A stretch of DNA of 64,000 bases from Frederiksenia canicola (GCF_011455495.1 NZ_CP015029.1:496001-560000); one strand, 5' to 3'. Positions 50,527-60,722 are shown, numbered from the stretch's first letter. Notes: generated from the letters alone by a model not told the origin. Program-made: numbers and translations.

Positions 50527-50736
50527 ATGTTTCTTTATTTAAGAAAAACATTTAAGTCATCTCTTTTTATATTTTTGGGATCAGGCTTTAGTGTGGTTCA
50601 AAAAATATATGAATAATGGAGTTGTAGATCAGATTAACTATTTTCTTTCCGTATAATATTTGTATAAAAATATCTTATTTTTCTTTGTGATTTGGTTTTT
50701 TTATTCTATAAGTTTATTTATAAAAGAATCATCTTA
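50527..50736 (+). pseudogene. Decayed copy of the module 9 immunity gene
   Basis: MFLYLRKTFKSSLFIFLGSG, then after a frame change MNNGVVDQINYFLSV, a stop, and KNILFFFVIWFFYSISLFI. The order of hydrophobic parts and the G-V-D-x-x-Y-F motif match the protein at 50235. Confidence 0.6.
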
Positions 50737-51075
50737 GGGGCTGATTATGTGATGAGCCATCCCTTGTTCGCTTTGAGATTGACAAGAAGTAGATGGCAAA
50801 GCACTTAAAAGACTGAATTGGAGTGCAATTCATAGTTTAGCCTGAACTCAGCGGACGATTTACCTACATAAAAGTTAATCCTAAGGCGTTAGCGTTATTT
50901 TCTACAAAGTAATCAGCTGTCCAACCTTTACAAACTTTGGAATTTGTGTAAGATCTCGGCTGTATTGATTTTGATCTGTTACTGGGCAAATCAATCGTAG
51001 TGTATCGGCTGGGTACTTTGCGAGAGAGGGAGTAACACGATCTTTAGTCTTGTTTAAATCAGAATGTAAGGCAGC
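50737..51075. other. Right-end non-coding segment of the island
   Basis: 339 bp with no credible gene. It holds a small palindrome TGAATTG-GAGTG-CAATTCA (50814-50832). A minus-strand open frame (50902-51129) runs out of the antisense of the tRNA-Phe fragment and encodes an unrecognised 50-residue part. It could be the residue of the original mobile-element end. Confidence 0.4.
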
Positions 51076-51259
51076 GCAGGGGATTGAAAATCCCCGTGTC
51101 GGTGGTTCGATTCCGCCTCGAGGCACCACTTTCTTGCAAAGTAAAATTCCTCCTTAGTTCAGTCGGTAGAACGGTGGACTGTTAATCCATATGTCGCAGG
51201 TTCGAGTCCCGCAGGAGGAGCCATATTATGAAGCCCTGATGAGTAATCATCAGGGTTTT
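51076..51259 (+). repeat. Right 184-bp direct repeat (island boundary)
   Basis: Identical to 28096-28279. The first 53 nt (51076-51128) are a promoterless 3' fragment of tRNA-Phe, starting inside the D arm; the missing 5' part makes it non-functional. Confidence 0.93.
51148..51223 (+). tRNA. asnT2: tRNA-Asn (GTT), copy 2
   Basis: Sequence identical to the copy at 28168. The tRNA-Phe promoter is not present on this side, so expression depends on an unseen upstream promoter. Before the island arrived this was probably the only downstream copy. Confidence 0.9.
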
Positions 51260-51317
51260 ATTCATTCTGCTTTATTGTAAAGCTTTTTTCTAAAAAAATT
51301 TTAATTTTGTGATCTTG

Positions 51318-51349
51318 CTCCAATTTTTGAGAAAAAATTGGAGTTTTTT
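51318..51349 (+). terminator. Terminator downstream of the island
   Basis: CTCCAATTTTT-GAGA-AAAAATTGGAG followed by TTTTTT, reading plus. Confidence 0.75.
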
Positions 51350-51441
51350 ATTCACTTTTAGTGTGGTTTTACGTTACTATCCAAGGCGTTCAAACATAAT
51401 TATAAAATCAAGAAAGATTCCTCAAATATCGTCTATTCTTT

Positions 51442-51476
51442 GCGGCATTATTTAGAAAAAATAATGTCGCTTTTTT
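51442..51476 (+). terminator. Second plus-strand terminator before lipA
   Basis: GCGGCATTATTT and AAATAATGTCGC form a 12-bp stem with one G-U pair, followed by TTTTTT. Its parent transcript is not obvious: no plus-strand gene lies between here and the tRNA. Confidence 0.7.
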
Positions 51477-51521
51477 ATGCGTTATGAAAAATGTTGTTGG
51501 AACAGCGATTAAATAAAGAAA

Positions 51522-51540
51522 GGCTCGGAAAATCCGAGCC
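51522..51540 (-). terminator. Terminator of the lip operon
   Basis: GGCTCGGA-TTT-TCCGAGCC on the minus strand, followed by TTTCTTTATTT, 15 bp after the lipA stop. Confidence 0.88.
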
Positions 51541-51554
51541 TTTGATTTGCAAAA

Positions 51555-52517
51555 TTATTTGACTAACCCACCGCTTGCTTGCAGATCGGCGTGGTAAGAA
51601 GAGCGGACGAATGGACCGCAGGCAGCATGTTCAAAGCCCATTGCGTTGGCTTCTTCACGGAACATATCAAATTCCGTCGGGTGAACATAGCGAGCTACGG
51701 GTAAGTGGTGGCGGCTTGGTTGTAAATATTGCCCTAATGTGAGCATGGTTACGCCATTAGCACGCAAATCTCTCATCACGTCTAAAATTTCTTCATTGGT
51801 TTCGCCTAAGCCAACCATAATGCCAGATTTGGTTGGGATCTCTGGGAAAGCCTCTTTGAATTGTTTAAGCAGTTTGAGTGACCATTGATAATCTGCCCCT
51901 GGGCGAATTTCTTTATATAAGCGTGGCACATTCTCAAGGTTGTGGTTAAACACATCGGGCGGATTTTGTTTGAGAATTTCGACCGCTTGTTCAATGCGTC
52001 CACGGAAATCGGGTACGAGAATTTCGATTTTAATTCCTGGGTTTAAGGCACGAATTTCTTTCACACACTCCGCAAAATGACCTGCACCACGATCAGGTAA
52101 ATCATCACGATCCACCGAGGTAATCACCACATATTTGAGTTTCATATCTTGAATGGTTTCAGCCAGTTTGCGTGGTTCATCTTGATCAAGCGGTAACGGT
52201 TTACCATGTGCCACATCACAGAATGGGCAACGGCGAGTACAAATTGCCCCCATAATCATAAAGGTGGCAGTGCCGTGGTTGAAACATTCATGCAAGTTCG
52301 GGCAAGAGGCTTCTTCACATACCGAATGTAAGCCATGGCGACGCATTCCATTTTTGATGCTCTCAATTCTTGCCGAGTTCGCAGGCAGTTTAATTTTCAT
52401 CCACTCTGGTTTTTTGAGTAGCTCTTGGTCTGGGTCAATGTTTTTGACAGGGATAATTGATGTTTTGGCGGCATCGCGATATTTTATACCGCGTTCCATT
52501 TTAAAGGGTGTACCCAT
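51555..52517 (-). CDS. lipA: Lipoyl synthase LipA
   Basis: 320 residues. The auxiliary cluster motif C-x4-C-x5-C ([12 protein letters not shown], near residue 67) and radical-SAM motif C-x3-C-x2-C (CTRRCPFC, near residue 93) are both intact, and the C-terminal RSSYHADLQ matches the RSSY signature. It inserts sulfur into octanoyl groups on E2 and GcvH proteins. It follows lipB by 9 bp and ends the leftward operon. Confidence 0.97.
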   Translation of the reverse strand: MGTPFKMERGIKYRDAAKTSIIPVKNIDPDQELLKKPEWMKIKLPANSARIESIKNGMRRHGLHSVCEEASCPNLHECFNHGTATFMIMGAICTRRCPFCDVAHGKPLPLDQDEPRKLAETIQDMKLKYVVITSVDRDDLPDRGAGHFAECVKEIRALNPGIKIEILVPDFRGRIEQAVEILKQNPPDVFNHNLENVPRLYKEIRPGADYQWSLKLLKQFKEAFPEIPTKSGIMVGLGETNEEILDVMRDLRANGVTMLTLGQYLQPSRHHLPVARYVHPTEFDMFREEANAMGFEHAACGPFVRSSYHADLQASGGLVK

Positions 52518-52526
52518 TAAAAGTTC

Positions 52527-53189
52527 CTAGTTGTTAATGATTTGTTGCGTATTATAGCCGAGAATTTGGCTAAAGTAATGAACCAATTTTGGGGCGACTA
52601 ACTCGCACTTGGCTTGTTCAGCGGAAACAAAATCGGCCAGCTGACACATTTCCAAACCTGCGTAGCCACAAGGGTTGATATTGCGGAATGGAGTTAAATC
52701 CATATTGATGTTGAGGGCTAAGCCATGGAAAGAACACCCTTTACGAATACGCAAGCCAAGGGAGCAAATTTTCTGCTCATTGACATAAACCCCGGGAGCA
52801 TCCGGCTTTGGATAAGATTGAATGCCATAATCTGCCAAGGTTTTGACCACACTTTGCTCAAGGGCAGAAACTAAATCTCGCACGCTCAGCTCATTGCCAT
52901 TCGCCTTGTGGCGTTTGATGTCTATCAGCACATACATGATCTGCTGACCAATGCCATGATAAGTAATCTGTCCGCCCCGATCCGACTGCACCACAGGGAT
53001 ATTAGTCGGGTTGAGCAGATGCTCTGGCTTGCCCGCCGAGCCTTGCGTAAACACCGAAGGGTGTTGAACGAGCCAAATTTCATCGGGCGTATTTGCTGTG
53101 CGATTGTCAGTAAAATCCTGCATTTTGTGCCAGATCGCTTGATAATCCTGCACACCGAGATTGTGGATATGAAGTGGGATGTTTGTCAT
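52527..53189 (-). CDS. lipB: Octanoyltransferase LipB
   Basis: 220 residues. [14 protein letters not shown] (near residue 69), catalytic Lys in [13 protein letters not shown] (near residue 135) and catalytic Cys in [12 protein letters not shown] (near residue 169) are present. It transfers octanoate from acyl carrier protein to lipoyl domains, supplying LipA's substrate. Confidence 0.97.
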   Translation of the reverse strand: MTNIPLHIHNLGVQDYQAIWHKMQDFTDNRTANTPDEIWLVQHPSVFTQGSAGKPEHLLNPTNIPVVQSDRGGQITYHGIGQQIMYVLIDIKRHKANGNELSVRDLVSALEQSVVKTLADYGIQSYPKPDAPGVYVNEQKICSLGLRIRKGCSFHGLALNINMDLTPFRNINPCGYAGLEMCQLADFVSAEQAKCELVAPKLVHYFSQILGYNTQQIINN

Positions 53190-53227
53190 AGCATTGAATA
53201 CGTTATTGTAGCGGTGTCAGCCTGAGC

Positions 53228-53285
53228 ACAAGCGGTCAGATCCTTCCGATTTTTTGCAAATGTTGCTTCAGATCTCACCGCTTGT
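53228..53285. repeat. Inverted uptake-signal pair between ybeD and lipB
   Basis: ACAAGCGGT (53228-53236) and ACCGCTTGT (53277-53285) face each other with TTTTTTGCAAATG between. Confidence 0.8.
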
Positions 53286-53289
53286 ATGA

Positions 53290-53592
53290 TTAGAGTACCA
53301 TTCTCACGCCGTCGATTTTGGCGAGATTGGTGTAGAGGGTTTCGACTTGTTCGATATTTTCCGCTTTGATAGTGATGGAGACAGAGTGATAGGTGCCTTT
53401 GCCGCTCTCTTTTACACTTGGGTTATAATCACCTTTCACCACTTTTTGTACTTCTGCTACCACATCATCAATTAAGCCATCACGCTTGGCTCCTACCACT
53501 TTGAAGGTGAATGAGCATGGGAATTCAAGTAAGTCTTTGAGTTTTTTATCTTGTGCAATATCAGTTAAATTTACGGTTTTGTTACCAGTCAT
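53290..53592 (-). CDS. ybeD: YbeD (DUF493) family protein
   Basis: 100 residues with the ACT-like DUF493 pattern: [20 protein letters not shown], then [20 protein letters not shown]. The family is of unknown function and usually lies between dacA and lipB, as here. It has its own short flanking palindromes on both sides. Confidence 0.93.
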   Translation of the reverse strand: MTGNKTVNLTDIAQDKKLKDLLEFPCSFTFKVVGAKRDGLIDDVVAEVQKVVKGDYNPSVKESGKGTYHSVSITIKAENIEQVETLYTNLAKIDGVRMVL

Positions 53593-53625
53593 GTGGGTTC
53601 CTTATGTCGTTATGAGTTGATCAAA

Positions 53626-53661
53626 CGGTCGGATTTGCAAAAAATTTGCCGAATCCGACCG
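53626..53661. terminator. Uptake-signal palindrome between dacA and ybeD
   Basis: CGGTCGGATT and AATCCGACCG pair around TTTGC-rich DNA; the right arm is part of an ACCGCTTGT uptake signal. It could weakly end dacA transcription. No T-run follows. Confidence 0.5.
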
Positions 53662-53704
53662 CTTGTAAGCCCGATAGATTGGGATTATGTTAGCAATTGC
53701 AAGG

Positions 53705-54877
53705 TTAGTTGAACAAGCCTTTGACGGTTAATACAACCCAGTCCCATGCCTTACCAAAAATGCCAGCTTCTGCAACATCTTGCATGACTTGTAAGTCCAC
53801 GCTTGCAATATCTTTGTCATTTAATTGGTAGATCACTTTACCAACGATTTGTCCTTTTGCTAATGGTGCCTCAAGGGTTTTCTTATCTAGCACATAGCGG
53901 GCTTTCAGCTCACCTGTTTTGCCTTTTGGCACGGTGATAAAGCTATCTTGTAGCGTACCAAGCTGAATGGTGTTTAACTCGCCATAGTAAACACTTTGTT
54001 CTGAAACGGCTTGCCCTGCGGCGAGTGGTTTAACGGTTTCAAAGTTTGCGAAGCCCCATTGCAGCAGTTTTTTGCTTTCTACTTCACGTCCTTTGATGCT
54101 TTCAACGCCCATCACCACAGAAATTAAACGTGTGTTGCTGTTATAAGCCGATGCAACTAAGTTGTAGCCTGCTTTATCGGTATGTCCTGTTTTCATGCCA
54201 TCCACATTCATTGTTTTATCCCACAGCAAGCCATTGCGGTTTGGCTGTTTGATTTTGTTGAAAGTGAAATCTTTTTCAGCGTAAAGGCGATATTCATCGG
54301 GTAAATCACGAATGAGACGTTGCCCGATAATTGCCATATCACGGGCAGATGAATATTGGTTAGGATCGTCCAAGCCGTGTACTGTCGCGAAATGCGTGTT
54401 TTTCAAGCCGAATTGTTGCACATATTTATTCATCGCATCGATGAATGCTGCTTGAGAGCCAGAAATATGTTCCGCCATTGCCACACAAGCATCATTACCA
54501 GATACGATGATGATGCCGCGGTTTAAATCATCAACGGAAACTTGTTGGTTGAGATTTAAGAACATTTTTGATGAGCCAGGGAATTTTTGTCCCCAAGAGC
54601 TTTCAGTAATGGTGACCATATCACTGTTTTTAATTTTGCCGCTTTTTAGGGCATCACCAATGACATAGCTTGTCATCATTTTGGTAAGACTTGCAGGGGA
54701 TTGGCGTTGATCTGGATTGAGACTAGCAAGAATAGCCCCTGAGTTATAATCCATTAAAACGTAAGTTTGAGCACTGATTTGCGGTGCGGGAATGCCATAA
54801 TCCACTTCGTTAGCGTAGCTGATGCTTGAATAAGCAAGCGAACAGAAAATAATCGTTTTTAATTTGTTTTGTAACAT
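53705..54877 (-). CDS. dacA: D-alanyl-D-alanine carboxypeptidase DacA (PBP5/6 type)
   Basis: 390 residues from ATG 54877. An in-frame extension upstream overlaps rlpA and would bury the signal peptide (MLQNKLKTIIFCSLAYSSIS), so it is rejected. Catalytic motifs: SLTK (near residue 61), SGN (near residue 126) and KTGHTD (near residue 230). The C-terminus FGKAWDWVVLTVKGLFN is an amphipathic membrane anchor. It trims the terminal D-Ala from peptidoglycan in the periplasm. Confidence 0.96.
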   Translation of the reverse strand: MLQNKLKTIIFCSLAYSSISYANEVDYGIPAPQISAQTYVLMDYNSGAILASLNPDQRQSPASLTKMMTSYVIGDALKSGKIKNSDMVTITESSWGQKFPGSSKMFLNLNQQVSVDDLNRGIIIVSGNDACVAMAEHISGSQAAFIDAMNKYVQQFGLKNTHFATVHGLDDPNQYSSARDMAIIGQRLIRDLPDEYRLYAEKDFTFNKIKQPNRNGLLWDKTMNVDGMKTGHTDKAGYNLVASAYNSNTRLISVVMGVESIKGREVESKKLLQWGFANFETVKPLAAGQAVSEQSVYYGELNTIQLGTLQDSFITVPKGKTGELKARYVLDKKTLEAPLAKGQIVGKVIYQLNDKDIASVDLQVMQDVAEAGIFGKAWDWVVLTVKGLFN

Positions 54878-54911
54878 AAAATGTATTCCATATAAATGAT
54901 TGATGTGAGCG

Positions 54912-55535
54912 TTATTCAGCCACTTTAGATTTGATCGCAAGATATTTCCCTTCTCCTTTGATGCTTAAGGGAAGCTTTGCTCTTTTGGCTTGCTTTAACA
55001 GTGATTCGGTGCCTTTACCCGAAATGTAGCCGTGTCTATCAACGTGTAAGGCCTCAATTTTGACGTGCGTTATACCAGAATGGAACATGCCAATTTCTTT
55101 GGCAGCTGCCACAGAGAGATCAAGCACTCTATTTTGGCTAAATGGGCCGCGATCGTTGATTCGAACCACTACCTTACGCCCATTTCTGATATTTGTCACG
55201 AGCACATAAGAACCCAATGCGAGCGTTTTATGGGCTGCGGTGTAGGCATTTTTATTATAGATTTCGCCATTCGCTGTTTTGCGTCCGTGAAATGATCCAC
55301 CATAATAGCTCGCAACACCAACTTGGCTAAATTGGTGTGAGGCTTCTTTGCTAAGGCTTGTGTAGCTTTTACCATTGATTTCATAAGTGTGCTTTTTATT
55401 TGACACTTTGGTATGAAGTAAGGCAGCCCCTTTGACGCCATATTGTTTTTTGGTGTAATTAACTACGGCATGAGCAGAAAAGGGGATTGCAAGCAGTAGT
55501 ATTAGCATTGTTCGAATTCGGTTTTTTAATTGCAT
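54912..55535 (-). CDS. rlpA: RlpA-like endolytic transglycosylase
   Basis: 207 residues. Signal peptide without lipobox (ending AIPFSAHA), then a double-psi beta-barrel domain with the catalytic-loop sequences [17 protein letters not shown] and [18 protein letters not shown]. The C-terminal SPOR domain found in E. coli RlpA is absent. It is predicted to cut denuded peptidoglycan at the septum. It lies between mrdB and dacA, the normal order. A second RlpA-like gene lies at 61.3 kb. Confidence 0.93.
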   Translation of the reverse strand: MQLKNRIRTMLILLLAIPFSAHAVVNYTKKQYGVKGAALLHTKVSNKKHTYEINGKSYTSLSKEASHQFSQVGVASYYGGSFHGRKTANGEIYNKNAYTAAHKTLALGSYVLVTNIRNGRKVVVRINDRGPFSQNRVLDLSVAAAKEIGMFHSGITHVKIEALHVDRHGYISGKGTESLLKQAKRAKLPLSIKGEGKYLAIKSKVAE

Positions 55536-55608
55536 AATATCTCCGTTAGCTTTGGGTTAGAAAGCCACATAAAGGTATAGTAAAAAAATCTTCGGAACTC
55601 ACCGCTTG

Positions 55609-56742
55609 TTACGGCGATTTTAATTTGCTATACGGGTTGTTTTTATCCTTTCGTTCACGGTGCACATAGGTAGACATCATTAACCCAAATGCTGCCATTA
55701 GAGTGACATAAGACGTACCACCGTAGCTGAAAAGCGGCAATGGTACGCCAACCACAGGCAAGATACCACTCACCATACCAATGTTTACAAATACATACAC
55801 AAAAAACAGTAAGGCGGTACCGCCTGAAAGCACTCGTCCGAACGTGGAAGTTGCTTTTGCACCCACAATTAAGCCACGTCCAATGATAAAGAGATAAATT
55901 GCCAATAGAATCATCACGCCGATCATGCCGTGTTCTTCGCTTAACACGGCAAAAATGAAGTCAGTGTGCGGCTCGGGTAGAAATTCTAATTGTGATTGTG
56001 TTCCCTCCATCCAACCTTTGCCTTCCATTCCGCCAGAGCCGATCGCAATTTTTGATTGAATGATATGGTAACCTGCTCCTAAAGGATCTTTCTCTGGGTC
56101 AAGCAAGGTCATTACACGGGTTTTTTGATAGTCATGCATCAAGTAAAACCACATAATAGGGATAAACCCTGCAAGAAAGACCACGCCCGCACCAATAAGT
56201 TTCCAACTGAGCCCTGCTAAAAATAGAACGAAAAGCCCTGCGGCACAAACCAAAATGGAAGTACCAAGATCGGGCTGAATAGCCACTAAAAGTGTTGGGA
56301 AAATGATAATGGCTAAAGTAATAACGGTATCTTTAAAATTAGGCGGTAACGCTCGATTGCCCAAGTAAGTAGCGACCATCAATGGCACGGCAAGTTTAGC
56401 AATTTCAGATGGCTGGAAACGCACAAAACCTAAATTTAACCAGCGTTGTGCCCCTTTACTGGTTTCGCCTGCAACATCAACTAAAATTAATAAAATGACA
56501 CACAGCACATATAGATAGGGCGAAAGCTTTTCATAAAAGCGGGGCGGAAACATGGCCATCACGATCATCAGCCCGAGCCCAAGAGAAACCTGCACCAAGC
56601 GGCTAATGAACATTCGCTCACTTCCACCACTTGCACTGTAAAGTACAATCAAGCCATAGCCAGTAATCGCTAACAAGCCGATCAGCAGCAACCAGTCGAG
56701 AGCAAAGAGTTTCCAAAAACGAGAAAGAAAGGATTTACTCAC
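55609..56742 (-). CDS. mrdB: Peptidoglycan glycosyltransferase RodA (MrdB)
   Basis: 377 residues from GTG 56742. This start is chosen because a perfect Shine-Dalgarno GAGGAGGAA stands 5 bp before it and the N-terminus then fits the family (about 370); it overlaps mrdA by 8 bp. About ten membrane helices. The conserved SEDS sequences [20 protein letters not shown] and [20 protein letters not shown] are present. It polymerises glycan strands for cell elongation with PBP2. Confidence 0.95.
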   Translation of the reverse strand: MSKSFLSRFWKLFALDWLLLIGLLAITGYGLIVLYSASGGSERMFISRLVQVSLGLGLMIVMAMFPPRFYEKLSPYLYVLCVILLILVDVAGETSKGAQRWLNLGFVRFQPSEIAKLAVPLMVATYLGNRALPPNFKDTVITLAIIIFPTLLVAIQPDLGTSILVCAAGLFVLFLAGLSWKLIGAGVVFLAGFIPIMWFYLMHDYQKTRVMTLLDPEKDPLGAGYHIIQSKIAIGSGGMEGKGWMEGTQSQLEFLPEPHTDFIFAVLSEEHGMIGVMILLAIYLFIIGRGLIVGAKATSTFGRVLSGGTALLFFVYVFVNIGMVSGILPVVGVPLPLFSYGGTSYVTLMAAFGLMMSTYVHRERKDKNNPYSKLKSP

Positions 56743-58693
56743 TGAGTTCCTCCTCATCGGTGACAAGCGGTGAGTTCTGCGGATTTTTTTGCAAATTATC
56801 GGTAGACGGCGTGGGTTGTGGCATTCGTAATACATAGTCCATAATTTTACGTGCAACAGGGGCTGCGGCACTTGAACCACCGCCCGCATTTTCTAAAATT
56901 AACGCCACGACAACTTTTGGGTTCTCATAGGGAGCGTAGCCCATAAACCAAGCGTGGTCGTGTAAGTTTTTAGTGATTGCATTTTTATCGTAGTTTTTTC
57001 CTTTCAAGCTGAAAACTTGAGCGGTTCCTGTTTTGCCTGCTGCATGATACGGAATGCCTGCAAAGGCTTTTTTAGCGGTACCATTGCTGGCATGCACAAC
57101 GCTATACATACCTTGTTTTGCGATTTGCCAAAAGCGTTCTGGCACATCTTTAATGTCATCATACAAAAGTGGATCTTGGTAAGGACGATTTTCCCCAGAC
57201 ATAATTTCCATCATTAAATGGGGGGTATTCACTTTACCATTATTGATTAAAACAGCGGTTGCTTTAGCAAGTTGTAGCGGTGTGGAGATCCAGTAGCCTT
57301 GCCCGATGCCAACAGAGATCGTATCCCCTGGGATCCAGCCTTTTTTGTAACGTTTTTGCTTCCACTCACGGCTTGGCATAATACCGATAGACTCTTCTGC
57401 CAAATCAATACCTGTTTTTACCCCAAAACCGAAGCGTTTCATCCAGTTCGACATTTTATCAATTCCCATATCGTAGGCGAGTTGATAGAAGAAGGTATCG
57501 GACGATTCCACAATTGCTTTATTGACGTTAGTTGCGCCGTGTCCACTTTTTTTCCAATCACGGAAACGTTGGGTTGTGCCAGGTAAAATCCAGTAGCCTG
57601 GGTCGAAAATGGTGGAAGTCGGTGAAATTTTGCCTTCGGTTAGCCCAGCAACCGCCATAAACGGTTTGATGGTTGAAGCGGGCGGATAAGTGCCTTGCGT
57701 GGCTCGGCTATAGAGTGGCCGATCTTCATCTTCAAGCAACTGTTTATAGTCTTTCCCTGAAATGCCATCCACAAACAGATTGTTGTCGTAGCTTGGATTC
57801 GTCACCATCGCCAAAATGCTGCTATCTTTTGGATCCAACACCACAACAGCCCCTTTTTGTTTGCCAAGCAGAGACATCACATAGCGTTGTAGATCGATAT
57901 CAATCGTCAAACGCACGCTGCTACCAGCAACTGCAGGTTGATCCCGCAACTTGCGGATCACTTTGCCACGGTTATTGATTTCCACTTCTTCAAAGCCTGT
58001 GATGCCGTGCAGTTGTTCTTCGTAAAATTTCTCAATGCCGAGTTTGCCGATATCGTGTGAACCCGCATAATTACCAAATTTACCTTCATCTTGCAGGCGT
58101 TTTTTGTCTTTATCATTGATTTTCGCCACATAGCCGAGAATGTGGGTCAGTATGTCGCCATAAGGGTAAGTCCGTTTGAAATAAGGTTGGACATCAAGGC
58201 TTGGGAAGCGATGTTGGTTTACGGAAAAACGGGCGATCTGCTCTTCGGTTAAATTTGGTTTGAGCAAAATCGGCGTATAGCGAGACGAGCGGCTTTTTTC
58301 TTTGCGGAAATCGTCAATGTCTTGATCGGTCAGCCCAACTAACTCTTTGAGGGCTTGCAAGGTTTCATCTAAATTATCGACCTTTTCAGGCACGATATAT
58401 AAACCGAAAAAGGTCAAATTTTCTGCCAACACTTTGCCATTGCGGTCGTAAATCAAACCGCGAGCAGGCGGAACGGGCAGTAATTTGATACGGTTGCCAT
58501 TGGATCGGGTTTGGTAGGAGTCGTAATCTCGGACTTGCAAGTTGTACAAATTGGCCAGTAGCACCGAAGTCAGCCCTAACACGCCCAAAAATGCAATCAA
58601 CGCACGACGGACAAACAGATTGGTTTCTGCTTGTCCGTTGCGAATTCTTTCACGACCTGTGGATGCGGTGCGTTTTTTGCCAAACATTGCCAT
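56735..58693 (-). CDS. mrdA: Penicillin-binding protein 2 (MrdA)
   Basis: 652 residues. One N-terminal membrane helix ([20 protein letters not shown]), pedestal domain ([19 protein letters not shown]), and transpeptidase domain with STIK (near residue 338), SSD (near residue 390) and KTGTAQ (near residue 553). It cross-links peptidoglycan for rod elongation with RodA. The start overlaps the rlmH stop by 1 nt; a second Met two codons later is possible. An uptake signal lies near its 3' end. Confidence 0.96.
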   Translation of the reverse strand: MAMFGKKRTASTGRERIRNGQAETNLFVRRALIAFLGVLGLTSVLLANLYNLQVRDYDSYQTRSNGNRIKLLPVPPARGLIYDRNGKVLAENLTFFGLYIVPEKVDNLDETLQALKELVGLTDQDIDDFRKEKSRSSRYTPILLKPNLTEEQIARFSVNQHRFPSLDVQPYFKRTYPYGDILTHILGYVAKINDKDKKRLQDEGKFGNYAGSHDIGKLGIEKFYEEQLHGITGFEEVEINNRGKVIRKLRDQPAVAGSSVRLTIDIDLQRYVMSLLGKQKGAVVVLDPKDSSILAMVTNPSYDNNLFVDGISGKDYKQLLEDEDRPLYSRATQGTYPPASTIKPFMAVAGLTEGKISPTSTIFDPGYWILPGTTQRFRDWKKSGHGATNVNKAIVESSDTFFYQLAYDMGIDKMSNWMKRFGFGVKTGIDLAEESIGIMPSREWKQKRYKKGWIPGDTISVGIGQGYWISTPLQLAKATAVLINNGKVNTPHLMMEIMSGENRPYQDPLLYDDIKDVPERFWQIAKQGMYSVVHASNGTAKKAFAGIPYHAAGKTGTAQVFSLKGKNYDKNAITKNLHDHAWFMGYAPYENPKVVVALILENAGGGSSAAAPVARKIMDYVLRMPQPTPSTDNLQKNPQNSPLVTDEEELSE

Positions 58694-59160
58694 TATTCTC
58701 GGTGATAAGGGTGATTAGTGGTGAGCGACCATGCTCGGTATACACTTTCCGCCACCACCACTCGTACAAGCGGGTGGGGCAAGGTTAAAGGCGATAGCGA
58801 CCAACTTTGCTCCGCTGCGGCTTTGCATTCAGGCGACAGCCCTTCAGGCCCGCCGATCAGCAAGCAGACATCACGCCCATCATTTTTCCAGCTTTCTAAT
58901 TGGCTGGCGAGCTGTTCTGTCGTCCAAGGCTTACCAGGGATATCAAGTGTGACGATTTTGCCTCGCCCCGCTGCCGCCAACATGGCTTTGCCTTCTTGGT
59001 CTAAAATGCGTTTAATGTCAGCATTTTTCCCCCGCTTGCCCGCCGCAATTTCAACCAGCTCAAAAGGCATATCTTTCGGAAAGCGGCGTTGATATTCTTC
59101 AAAGCCTTTGGTCACCCAGTCGGGCATTTTGGTTCCGACCGCAATTAGCTGAATTTTCAT
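58693..59160 (-). CDS. rlmH: 23S rRNA pseudouridine-1915 N3-methyltransferase RlmH
   Basis: 155 residues, SPOUT family. [17 protein letters not shown] (SAM-binding knot, near residue 101) and the C-terminal [20 protein letters not shown] with NHPYHRE are typical. It methylates helix 69 of 23S rRNA. It overlaps rsfS by 1 nt. Confidence 0.97.
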   Translation of the reverse strand: MKIQLIAVGTKMPDWVTKGFEEYQRRFPKDMPFELVEIAAGKRGKNADIKRILDQEGKAMLAAAGRGKIVTLDIPGKPWTTEQLASQLESWKNDGRDVCLLIGGPEGLSPECKAAAEQSWSLSPLTLPHPLVRVVVAESVYRAWSLTTNHPYHRE

Positions 59161-59480
59161 TACGCCCAGAGTTTTTCTAATTGATACATTTCACGGCTTT
59201 CACGTTGCAAAATATGCACAATCGCTTGACCGAAATCGATCACAATCCAATCGGCCACGGCTTTGCCTTCGTGGGCAAACACATCAACGCCTACTTTTTT
59301 GCTTTCATTGATAAGATTATCCGCAGTCGAGGCAACGTGGCGACTTGATGTACCCGTGGCTAAAATCATCGTGTCAGTAATGCTCGATTTACCTTTGACA
59401 TCAATCGTTTGAATATCTTCGGCTTTTAAGCCCTCTAAGGTTTTTGTCAAAAAATCGACTAAATTTTGTTCCATTTTCAT
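59160..59480 (-). CDS. rsfS: Ribosome silencing factor RsfS
   Basis: 106 residues. Family pattern [20 protein letters not shown] and [20 protein letters not shown]. It binds uL14 on the 50S subunit and slows translation on starvation. It is the first gene of the rsfS-rlmH-mrdA-mrdB cluster; the 90-bp gap to dprA may hold its promoter. Confidence 0.96.
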   Translation of the reverse strand: MKMEQNLVDFLTKTLEGLKAEDIQTIDVKGKSSITDTMILATGTSSRHVASTADNLINESKKVGVDVFAHEGKAVADWIVIDFGQAIVHILQRESREMYQLEKLWA

Positions 59481-59570
59481 TATTTATCTGCTTAAAAAAG
59501 AGATAAATTATAGCATAGAATTTAGCGTTATTCGGCTAGATGAGCGAGGAGGGTCTGCAAATTTCATCCA

Positions 59571-60722
59571 TTAACGAAGGACATAACCACCGCTCACTTG
59601 CTTGATGCGTTCGAGTAATTCCAAGCTCAGCAGTTCAACTAAGACACTATCAATACTTAAATCACAGGCTTTGGCGAGATCATCAGGGGAAAGGGGAACT
59701 AAACTCATTTGGTTCAGCAGTAGCTGCTGACAAGCGGTGAGATCCGTTAAATTTTTTGCACATGGCGATGCGGGAGGATTTGCAAAATGTTGTGTGGAAC
59801 GCACCGCTTGCTGTTCAGTTTCTCTAAACAGAGAGGGCTGTTGTGGTGTTTGGCGTTGGAACGCAATGGCATCCAAAATATCGTCAATCGTTTCGACCAG
59901 CAATGCCCCTTGTTTGATCAACTTGTGGCAACCTTGGCTGTACGGATTTTGTACCGCATTCGGCAAGGCGAATACTTCCCGTCCTTGTTCCAAAGCATAA
60001 CGGGCGGTGATCAGCGAGCCACTATTGAGGGTTGCCTCCACCACTAACGTGCCGAGAGAAAGCCCGCTGATAATGCGGTTTCGCCTTGGGAAATTTTCTG
60101 CGATCGGTGGTTGATTTGGGAAAAACTCCGATACTAATGCCCCGCCCGTGTCGATGATCTTTTCAGCTAATTTTTTGTGGCGAGCGGGGTAAATCTGGTT
60201 TAAGCCGCTGCCAAGTACCGCAAGGGTAATGCCTTGATGTTCCACGGCTTGCTGGTGACAAAAGCCGTCAATGCCGATCGCTAAACCGCTGGTGACTGCC
60301 AGCTCATTGTTGACTAATTCTGCGGCAAAATGCTTCGCCCAAAATTCACCATAAGGAGAGTAATCACGGCTGCCGACCATCGCAATTTGTGGAGTGGAAA
60401 GTGCTGAACGGTTGCCTTTCACGAATAAAACGGGTGGAGCCGTGCTGATTTGTCGCAGTAAGAAGGGGTACTCATCATCAAATAGGGTCAAAATATGCTG
60501 ACAAGCGGTCAGATCCTGCCAATTTTTTGCAAGTTCAATCCACTGCTCATCGGGATGAAACCAGCGATGAATCTGCTTGTCATTCCAACCGATTTGTTTG
60601 AGCTGGGCTTTGTCGTAGTCGCAAAAGTCGCTGAAATTGACTTCGCTTAGCAGCCGCCCAATGCGTTGTGCTCCAAGCTGTGGGACTTGCAATAAGCGTA
60701 ATAATGCGTTGAGATGTGCCAT
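59571..60722 (-). CDS. dprA: DNA-protecting protein DprA (natural transformation)
   Basis: 383 residues. N-terminal SAM-like helices (residues 1-65), then the Rossmann-like core with GSRDYSPYG (near 117), SGLAIGIDGFCHQQAV (near 144), VLGSGLNQIYPARHKKL (near 168) and FPRRNRIISGLS (near 215), then a C-terminal winged helix. It protects incoming single-stranded DNA and loads RecA during transformation, which fits the many uptake signals. The gene itself contains three uptake-signal cores (near 59731, 59803 and 60501), twice encoding DLTACQ. It is divergent from def, as in E. coli. Confidence 0.96.
   Translation of the reverse strand: MAHLNALLRLLQVPQLGAQRIGRLLSEVNFSDFCDYDKAQLKQIGWNDKQIHRWFHPDEQWIELAKNWQDLTACQHILTLFDDEYPFLLRQISTAPPVLFVKGNRSALSTPQIAMVGSRDYSPYGEFWAKHFAAELVNNELAVTSGLAIGIDGFCHQQAVEHQGITLAVLGSGLNQIYPARHKKLAEKIIDTGGALVSEFFPNQPPIAENFPRRNRIISGLSLGTLVVEATLNSGSLITARYALEQGREVFALPNAVQNPYSQGCHKLIKQGALLVETIDDILDAIAFQRQTPQQPSLFRETEQQAVRSTQHFANPPASPCAKNLTDLTACQQLLLNQMSLVPLSPDDLAKACDLSIDSVLVELLSLELLERIKQVSGGYVLR

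Larger units (their letters stand above)
28280..51075. mobile_element. 22.8-kb CDI genomic island in the tRNA-Phe/tRNA-Asn locus
   Basis: The segment lies between perfect 184-bp direct repeats and contains only the CDI locus and its orphan modules. mltC and lipA, outside it, are housekeeping genes. The base composition of the toxin and immunity parts is very AT-rich compared with the flanks. No integrase, transposase or relaxase is visible. Entry by site-specific recombination with later loss of the integrase, or by homologous recombination after natural transformation, are both possible. Confidence 0.8.

Noticed and set aside
28280..51075. Insertion sequence or integrase in the island
   Set aside because: No transposase, integrase or terminal inverted repeats could be found on either strand, so the island is not assigned to a known mobile-element class.
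54878..54940. Upstream in-frame start for dacA
   Set aside because: It would overlap rlpA and place 21 residues before a clear signal peptide.
56743..56889. Upstream in-frame start for mrdB (rodA)
   Set aside because: It runs deep into mrdA; the GTG at 56742 has a perfect ribosome binding site and the correct family N-terminus.
57673..57978. Plus-strand frames opposite mrdA
   Set aside because: mrdA is complete with all catalytic motifs; these are antisense shadows.
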